A DNA stretch of 48,921 bases from Victivallales bacterium (lineage in GTDB: Bacteria > Verrucomicrobiota > Lentisphaeria > Oligosphaerales > Oligosphaeraceae), in NCBI GenBank assembly GCA_017617415.1, contig JAFZWH010000022.1, forward strand, positions 1 to 48,921. Direction: 5' to 3'. Below, in pieces: positions 43,740 to 48,921 of the stretch; the first letter of the stretch is position 1; each line of letters starts with the position of its first letter. A program made the position numbers and the translations under genes. A model generated the notes under the pieces. That model had not been told where the DNA came from. It searched no databases and was given only the letters and a program-made list of their open reading frames with translations.

Positions 43740-45893
43740 TCATGGCACCGGAACGCTGACTTGCCGTACTTCCACGCCGAAACGCCCGAGCTTGACTGGA
43801 ATCGGCACAATTCCCTGTGGGGCAATAGCGGTCTCGACCTCAGACTCGGAGGTGTTGACGATAATGACAGTGTGGTTGCCCGCGACGGTCTTCATCCACC
43901 ATTCGATTTTCGCATCGCCCACTTCGACGGTTCCGGACTGCGTGGGACCCTCCGCATTGAGGACCGGCCGCAGAGAACGCACCTCCGCGACAACCCGGCA
44001 GAGGTCGCCCCAGGTACGCGGATTCTGTGCGGCGGTCATCCAGTCCGACGCCGATTTGGCATACCACCACCACCAGAGACCATTGACCTCCTGGGTGATG
44101 CCGACCAACGCGGCAGCGCGCATCCAGTCGTAGTCCGGCTCGAATTTGTCCCAATCGACTGGCTCATGGCTCTTCTTGAGCTTGGACTGCTTTTTATCGT
44201 AGCAGTGGATGAGCAGGGTGACGGGCGAGGCGTGCAGAAGTCTGTCGCGATGCTCCGCGATGGTCGTCACAATCTCCGCAGGCTTTGCGTATGACTGCGT
44301 CCAGTGCGTGTCCCAGGTCTTGCGGTAGGCGTTCATGTTGTCCCCCCAGGTGGTCATCACGACGGGGTGATAGGGATCCAGTTGCCTCAGCAGTTCCGCG
44401 AAGGCGGTGAGCAGTTTTGGCGGGACATAGTAGGCGGGCACCTCCGGCTCGTCAAAGAGATACCAGCAGAAGAGCCCCGGATGGCCGGCCAAAGCCCCCA
44501 CGCGTTTCGCCAGCAGCTCAAAGTTGCCCTGGACGATGCCGTTCTTGCTGTAGTTCCCGCGATCGAAGCCGATAAACACGCGCAGTCCGGCGGCGACTGC
44601 GGCATCCAGGTACTGCCTGGCGGCCTGTTCGTCTTGTGCGCCCTCAAAGCGGTAGTCGTGGACGACCTCGAAGCCGGCGGCCTTCACCTCCGGCATCTCG
44701 GCGGGCTTGACCTGGTAGATGCCCAGCGGAAAGATGCGTTCGCCATTCTCCGTATAATGACCGTCCTGGTCGATGGCGACGACCTTCTCCGGCTTGGGTG
44801 CGCAGACAATCCAGACCTTGTGGTTCTCGACGGCGCCGTTCTGCGCGGTGGCGGTGATGAGAATCGTATTCAGGCCATCCTTCCACCCGCCCTGAGGGAG
44901 GATTTGCCAGTGCCCGCCGGAGGGCAGAGCCGTTACCTCAAAAGTTCTTGACGGCGGGTCGAGGTCGGAAACGGTGATTTCTGGAAGACCATCCTCTGCC
45001 GTGACCGCAAATGTGTAGCCGTCGGATGGATTCAGCAATCGCGTATGGCTGGCGGAAATCTGCGGCGGGAGGCAACGGGCATCCGATGGAACGTCAATGG
45101 TGAAACGGTAGGGAGTGGGGTCGGGATTTCCGAAGGTATTGACCCGCCAGTACCAGATGCCCGGCTGGAACGCTTCGCGAAGTTGCAGACGCTTCTCCAC
45201 TTCGACAGTATAGGCGGCGGTCTCCCCCGCAGGAAAATCAGACTGTTGGGATAGTTCGACCTCGTAGGTGTCCACGCCCGTCGGCGAGCGCCATTCGAGG
45301 CAGGGAGCGTTCGTCGTGAGTAACGCACCATCGGCAGGAGTCGTCTTGACGACGCACTCCTCCAGAGCATAAAACTCAACATTGTCAAACCAAGCGGTTC
45401 CCTTTCCTCGGAGCGCAAGGAAGATAGTGGCGTAGCCGGCGCCGGCAGGGGCGCGCAGGTCCTTGCATACCACTTTCGTCCAGTCGCCGCTACCCCAGAC
45501 CTCCTTGCTATAGACGCCGGGGGCTAGCCACTTGCGGTCTTTGTCGCCCCACTCCACGATGAGGCACGCCCCCACTGAGGGCATCCGCCCCTCCGCCACC
45601 ACGACCGCCTCGGGCTTGATTTCACACTGCGCCTGATAACGCTTGCCGGGTTCGACGACAAGCTGCCGCGTGATATAGACTGCATCGGTCTTGGGGTCCC
45701 CGACGACCAGTTTCGCGCTGATGCCATGCTGCACGTCAACTTGCTCGAAACCGCCGTTCGGCGGAATTACCCAACCACTACGCCCATCTTCAAAATCGGC
45801 ATTGGGGAACTCCAGACGCTGAATTTCACCGGCGCTCTGCGCAAGACAGCAGGCAAACAGGCAGAACCATAGCAGCAGGATGGGATTTTTCAT
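43740..45893 (-). CDS. secreted TIM-barrel glycosidase-like protein with N-terminal CBM and Fn3-like domains
   Basis: A 717-residue protein with a signal peptide (ILLLWFCLFACCLAQSA). Residues about 25-175 are CBM4/9-like (FPNADFEDGRSGW, GYATIFLALRGKGTAWFDNVEF). Fn3-like strands (YEVELSQQSDFPAG, GIWYWRVNTF) and another beta domain follow. The catalytic-type barrel begins near GERIFPLGIYQVKPAEM and continues EVVHDYRF, VFIGFDRGN, GHPGLFCWYLFDEPEVP and LLIHCYDKK. The DEPE segment at the end of a strand is the likely acid/base, as in GH2/GH5-type clan GH-A enzymes. NGLWWWWYAKS is another ligand-binding strand. No family was assigned with certainty. It is the first gene of a minus-strand pair with the metallophosphoesterase. 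Confidence 0.7.
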   Translation of the reverse strand: MKNPILLLWFCLFACCLAQSAGEIQRLEFPNADFEDGRSGWVIPPNGGFEQVDVQHGISAKLVVGDPKTDAVYITRQLVVEPGKRYQAQCEIKPEAVVVAEGRMPSVGACLIVEWGDKDRKWLAPGVYSKEVWGSGDWTKVVCKDLRAPAGAGYATIFLALRGKGTAWFDNVEFYALEECVVKTTPADGALLTTNAPCLEWRSPTGVDTYEVELSQQSDFPAGETAAYTVEVEKRLQLREAFQPGIWYWRVNTFGNPDPTPYRFTIDVPSDARCLPPQISASHTRLLNPSDGYTFAVTAEDGLPEITVSDLDPPSRTFEVTALPSGGHWQILPQGGWKDGLNTILITATAQNGAVENHKVWIVCAPKPEKVVAIDQDGHYTENGERIFPLGIYQVKPAEMPEVKAAGFEVVHDYRFEGAQDEQAARQYLDAAVAAGLRVFIGFDRGNYSKNGIVQGNFELLAKRVGALAGHPGLFCWYLFDEPEVPAYYVPPKLLTAFAELLRQLDPYHPVVMTTWGDNMNAYRKTWDTHWTQSYAKPAEIVTTIAEHRDRLLHASPVTLLIHCYDKKQSKLKKSHEPVDWDKFEPDYDWMRAAALVGITQEVNGLWWWWYAKSASDWMTAAQNPRTWGDLCRVVAEVRSLRPVLNAEGPTQSGTVEVGDAKIEWWMKTVAGNHTVIIVNTSESEVETAIAPQGIVPIPVKLGRFGVEVRQVSVPVP

Positions 45894-46181
45894 GGCGTTC
45901 TTGGAATGATGAATGATTCTTTATGTAAATGCCTTGGAATAATATAATGCAGAATTGAAAGCCGGAACCAAATCCAGGTACTTTCGTCAAACTTATGGCA
46001 AATGAAAAATCAGTTGGGCATCATAAGATGACCGAATTCCCATATATTACTATATAACTATTTTATTATTAAGATGTTATATAATGCATTAAGCCGGTTC
46101 TTCGGCACCCTGCTTTACGCGTAAAAGCATGACGCCAGAGTGGGGTTCAATCATTCTTGTTGAAAAAACTTCTGGTTCAAA

Positions 46182-46452
46182 CACTGCTGTCCGGTATAAA
46201 ATTGTGCCTTGCGCTACGCGCGATCGAAGTTGGGCAAGATTGCCAGGAGAGCATTTTAACCAGCCACTATCGGCAGCGCTTTTTTGCGTGCATGCGCATG
46301 CGCGACCAGATAGGGAGGTATGCCCCCACCCCCTACGATAGTAATGTAATGCGATTTCGGCCGGTTGCAAATTCGTTGTCAGGAAAGGAAACGGAATCTA
46401 AGTTTTCCTATCATTTTTGTCTTGGGACGATAGGTTTTTCCGGACAATTCGG
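46182..46452 (+). repeat. 270-bp CTGTCCGG-ended repeat family, copy D (complete)
   Basis: Left end CACTGCTGTCCGGTATAAAA at 46182, right end GGTTTTTCCGGACAATTCGG to 46452. Between them the same ordered blocks as in copy B occur: TTGCGCTACGCGCGA, TTTTAACCAGCC, CGGCAGCGC, CATGCGCATGCGCGACCAG, ATAGGGAGGTATGCCCCCAC, AATGCGATTTCGGCCGG and GGAAACGGAATCT. It is 271 bp long, close to the 275 bp of copy B. No transposase is encoded. Confidence 0.75.
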
Positions 46453-46472
46453 TTGTTGAAAATGATAGGTTA

Positions 46473-46696
46473 TGTTCCCCAACAGGGTACCTAATCAAGG
46501 CTTTTCAGCCGCGAAGCGGCGAACGCACTCAAAAGGAGTGCGCGACCATGCTTAACCGCCTGCAAGCGCCAGAATAGGGCGCGCAGCTGGCGGGGAGGCC
46601 AACAACAAACCCTGCGCCCGAAAAGGGCGCGACAACCCTTGGGCAAAGACAAAACTGAAAGAAATAGAACGCAGTTGGGTACCCTCTTGGGAAATA
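46473..46696. repeat. 224-bp TGTTYCCCA-family element with four hairpins, copy 3
   Basis: The left end (46473-46494) and the right end (46675-46696) are 22-bp inverted repeats with 18 matches, sharing TGTT/TATT, CCCA and AGGGTACC. Inside are four small GC-rich hairpins in a row: GCCGC-gaa-GCGGC (46508-46520), GCACTC-aaaag-GAGTGC (46525-46541), GCGCC-agaatag-GGCGC (46566-46582) and GCGCCC-gaaaa-GGGCGC (46614-46630). There is no ORF of note. Confidence 0.65.
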
Positions 46697-46858
46697 GAGC
46701 AAAGTGATAATGGTGTCATACAGACGGCAGTGCTTTGCACTCAAGCAAGGCATATCGAATTGTCAAGGGTATGCCGCTTTTTCTGGTTGGGAAACTATAT
46801 TAGAGCATTCAACAGATTAATTACAACGATTTCTTACTTCCGGCTTTGTAACCCTCTC

Positions 46859-48850
46859 ATGTCTTCCAAGCCCGTCACTACCTATCAATGCGGCACGCTG
46901 ACCTACACGTTGCCGCGACTCTTCTTCGTGCTCTTCTGGGTCGTCATCGGCAGTGCGGTGATTGCGGTGGGCACGCAGTTGCCCAGCATCATGCTCCCAG
47001 TGCAACTCAAGGAGTTAGGCATCAGCGAGACGATGAAGGTCTTCCTGCTGACCACCATCGGGCAGGTGCTGAACATGACGGTCTGCCCGTATATCGGCGT
47101 GGCGAGCGACTGGCACCGCGGGAAGTGGGGCCGCCGTATTCCGTACATCTTCCTCTCCACTCCGCCGATTGTTCTCTCGCTGGTGATGTTCGGACTTTCC
47201 GGCCAGATTGGCAGCCGCCTGGCGGCGTGGACAGGTGCCGCCCCCGTGACCATGACGGTGGTCGCCATCGGCCTGGCGATGTTCCTCTTCCAGTTCTTCA
47301 ACATGTGGGTGAACTCGGTCATCTGGTACATCTTCAACGACATCATTCCCGTCAAGTTCTTCGGGGCGTCGATGGCAGCCTTCAAGATTGGGCTGACCGC
47401 CGGTCCCTCGCTTTTCCACTATTTCCTATTTAAATATGTCGCTGAGCACCCCACGCTGCTTTATTTCGGCATCGCGGGACTCTATCTGGTCGGCGTGATG
47501 CTCTTCTGCCTCTTCGTGAAGGAGGGAGAATATCCGCCGCTGACCGAGGAGCAACTGGCCGCCAAGCAGAAGCCCTTCGCCGAGCGCATGCTCGGCAAGT
47601 TCAGGGGCTTGGGAACCTTCATCAAGGAGTCCTTCTGCGGACGCATCTACATCTACCGCTATCTCTTCCAAATCACCAACGCCTGCGTGACTTGCGGTTT
47701 CCTCTTTGCACTGTATCAATATCAGGAACTGGGACTTACGGATGACATGATCGGCAAGCTGAACGGCCTGAACGGCATCATCGGCTCCGTCGGCATCCTG
47801 ATTGTCTCCGTGCTGGCCGCCGGAGTCGTAAACCGCTGGCATCCCCTGCGCGTGGACATCTACTTCTACTTCTTCATGGCGACCACCACGCCGCTCTATC
47901 TGCGGTGGATTTTCGGCACCCTCCCCCCGCAGGTCTTCCTGTGGATGGGCATCGCCAACACCGTCTGCGCGCTCTTCATCAACGGCGTGGACCAAATCTG
48001 CAACCTCCCCGCCCAGATGCTCCTCTTCCCGAAGTCGCGTTTCGGCTCCTACTGCTCGATGCAGGCGCTCCTGCGCTCCACTTGCTTCATGCTGGTCAGC
48101 ATCCTGTGCGGAGGACTCTTCGACCTGCTCAAGGCGCACTACGCCACCACATTGGGCAACGACCAATTCGCCTTCCGCTATGTGATGCCCTGGACGATTC
48201 CGTGGCACCTCATCGCGCCCGTCTTCGGCTTCCTGCTTTACCGCGAATGGGGTCGCAACGGCGGTCTGCGGAATTACGCCGCGCCAGCCAGCTGGGAGCC
48301 CTCCGGCCATGAGCAGATGGAGGTCTTGCCCGTCAACCCCGTCTCCCCGAGGGGACTGCTGCGCTGCCTGCCAATCATCGATGCGGTCTTCGCCTTCTTC
48401 ACCATCCTCATGCCGCTCTATGCCATCTGGCACTGCCATTGGCGGACGGGCGTGGCAACACCCGACGGCATCGCCTTCTTCAACCACCTGTGCTCCGGCG
48501 GCGAACCTGAACTGCTTTGGCAATACCTCATCGTTCCGACACTGCTCGTGCTAATGGCAGATGCCGTGTGGCTCTCGTTGCGACTCCGCATTAGCCGACG
48601 TTCACGGCGCATCCTGTCGGGCGACGAGCAGAACCAGGGGCTGCTTCACCCCGCGATGGCATTGGTCGTGCTTTTGACTGGCTCCGCACAGGTCTTGAAC
48701 GCACTGTGCGGAAATACCTTCGCCACCGGCAAAATCGGCTATGTCACGAACATCCTGGCGAGTGCGACCATGCTGATGCTGGCAATTGTTCTCATGATTC
48801 TCTCCAGCATGGAACATGGCTTGCCCCAGCCGGACGAACCTGAGACCTGA
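46859..48850 (+). CDS. MFS sugar transporter (GPH/SLC45-like)
   Basis: A 663-residue membrane protein with about 12-14 predicted helices. The ATG at 46859 (MSSKPVTTYQ) is chosen over an upstream in-frame Met because the extension lies in the promoter region and has no membrane segment. Helix 1 is LFFVLFWVVIGSAVIAVG; the loop between helices 2 and 3 reads YIGVASDWHRGKWGRRIPYI, the D-x-x-R-G-K-W-G-R-R motif of glycoside-cation symporters. It is longer than usual (450-550) because of an extra C-terminal section (about 500-663) with three or four more helices. It should import a disaccharide or small oligosaccharide, which fits the neighbouring cytoplasmic glycosidases. Its last codons run into the heptamer tract. 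Confidence 0.85.
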   Translation: MSSKPVTTYQCGTLTYTLPRLFFVLFWVVIGSAVIAVGTQLPSIMLPVQLKELGISETMKVFLLTTIGQVLNMTVCPYIGVASDWHRGKWGRRIPYIFLSTPPIVLSLVMFGLSGQIGSRLAAWTGAAPVTMTVVAIGLAMFLFQFFNMWVNSVIWYIFNDIIPVKFFGASMAAFKIGLTAGPSLFHYFLFKYVAEHPTLLYFGIAGLYLVGVMLFCLFVKEGEYPPLTEEQLAAKQKPFAERMLGKFRGLGTFIKESFCGRIYIYRYLFQITNACVTCGFLFALYQYQELGLTDDMIGKLNGLNGIIGSVGILIVSVLAAGVVNRWHPLRVDIYFYFFMATTTPLYLRWIFGTLPPQVFLWMGIANTVCALFINGVDQICNLPAQMLLFPKSRFGSYCSMQALLRSTCFMLVSILCGGLFDLLKAHYATTLGNDQFAFRYVMPWTIPWHLIAPVFGFLLYREWGRNGGLRNYAAPASWEPSGHEQMEVLPVNPVSPRGLLRCLPIIDAVFAFFTILMPLYAIWHCHWRTGVATPDGIAFFNHLCSGGEPELLWQYLIVPTLLVLMADAVWLSLRLRISRRSRRILSGDEQNQGLLHPAMALVVLLTGSAQVLNALCGNTFATGKIGYVTNILASATMLMLAIVLMILSSMEHGLPQPDEPET

Positions 48851-48921
48851 GACCTGAGACCTGACTCTAACCTCTAACCTCTGCTGGCGGGGCGCCAGCA
48901 GTACCACCTCTAACCTCTAAC
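48839..48921. repeat. heptamer tracts around a REP-like hairpin, running off the window
   Basis: CCTGAGA is repeated three times (48839-48859), then CCTGACT, CTAACCT and CTAACCT. A perfect hairpin follows: CTGCTGGCG (48881-48889), loop GGG, CGCCAGCAG (48893-48901). After TACCAC come CTCTAAC and CTCTAAC to the window edge. The MFS stop codon (48848-48850) lies in the second heptamer, so the array has invaded the gene end. Confidence 0.7.

Larger units (their letters stand above)
45894..46858. other. repeat-rich intergenic region upstream of the MFS gene
   Basis: About 965 bp with no supported gene. 45894-46181 is AT-rich, with a small hairpin at 46091-46104 and a palindrome around 46108-46126. 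Then come repeat copy D (46182-46452) and the multi-hairpin element (46473-46696), 20 bp apart. The MFS promoter is expected within 46697-46858, but no convincing -35/-10 pair was found. ORFs in this stretch start inside repeats and are not supported. Confidence 0.5.

Noticed and set aside
46301-46420. Riboswitch inside the 270-bp repeat
   Set aside because: The conserved core does not match any riboswitch consensus I know, and copies do not sit consistently upstream of related genes (A precedes an HTH gene, B and C face gene ends).

Overview
The window looks like a GC-rich chromosomal segment of an uncultured member of Lentisphaerota/Verrucomicrobiota (Victivallales-like). This is an inference from gene content: many large, unusual glycosidases with carbohydrate-binding modules (DUF6259, DUF6067, DUF4091/GH123-like, GHL10, GH92, GH78, GH28-like), a DUF1703-type AAA/nuclease gene, sparse Shine-Dalgarno sites, and no tRNA, rRNA, phage or CRISPR. 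No phylogenetic marker gene is present, so the assignment is tentative.

Layout. 1-1.7 kb: 3' end of an FAD oxidoreductase, a DUF1667 protein, a decayed nuclease remnant and an amidohydrolase. 2-3.5 kb: a full AAA-ATPase/PD-(D/E)XK gene on the minus strand. 4.1-5.6 kb: a GH28-like enzyme. 5.6-8 kb: an AT-richer, repeat-rich island with one HTH regulator and a tiny lipoprotein gene that has its own promoter, ribosome site and terminator. 8.1-14.3 kb: a tightly coupled plus-strand operon, GH78 rhamnosidase, PaaK-like adenylating ligase, LolA-like carrier, GH92 mannosidase. 14.4-24.2 kb: a minus-strand operon led by an IclR regulator and followed by three large glycosidase-like proteins. 24.5-27 kb: a secreted clan GH-A enzyme. 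27.3-34.2 kb: a minus-strand run of PHP phosphoesterase, hotdog thioesterase, ketosynthase, DUF4091 protein and ProA. 34.4-40.4 kb: a plus-strand run of GHL10 enzyme, SEC-C protein, an RfaE2-nitroreductase fusion and a TMTC-like membrane protein. 40.6-42.1 kb: gdhA with a clear promoter, a palindromic operator candidate and a terminator. 42.2-45.9 kb: two secreted minus-strand proteins (a metallophosphoesterase and a TIM-barrel glycosidase). 45.9-46.9 kb: a second repeat cluster. 46.9-48.9 kb: an MFS sugar transporter.

How it may work together (inference): secreted multidomain glycosidases attack complex glycans outside the cytoplasm, a GPH/MFS-like transporter imports small sugars, and enzymes without signal peptides (GH28-like, GH78, GH92) finish the products inside. 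Interleaved with these are pieces that recall aryl-polyene-type pathways (AMP ligase, LolA-like protein, ketosynthase, thioesterase), but they are split over two loci.

The least explained material is intergenic: a roughly 270-bp repeat family with CTGTCCGG-type ends, a second family with TGTTYCCCA-type ends and internal hairpins, a REP-like hairpin with compensatory changes, and heptamer tracts.
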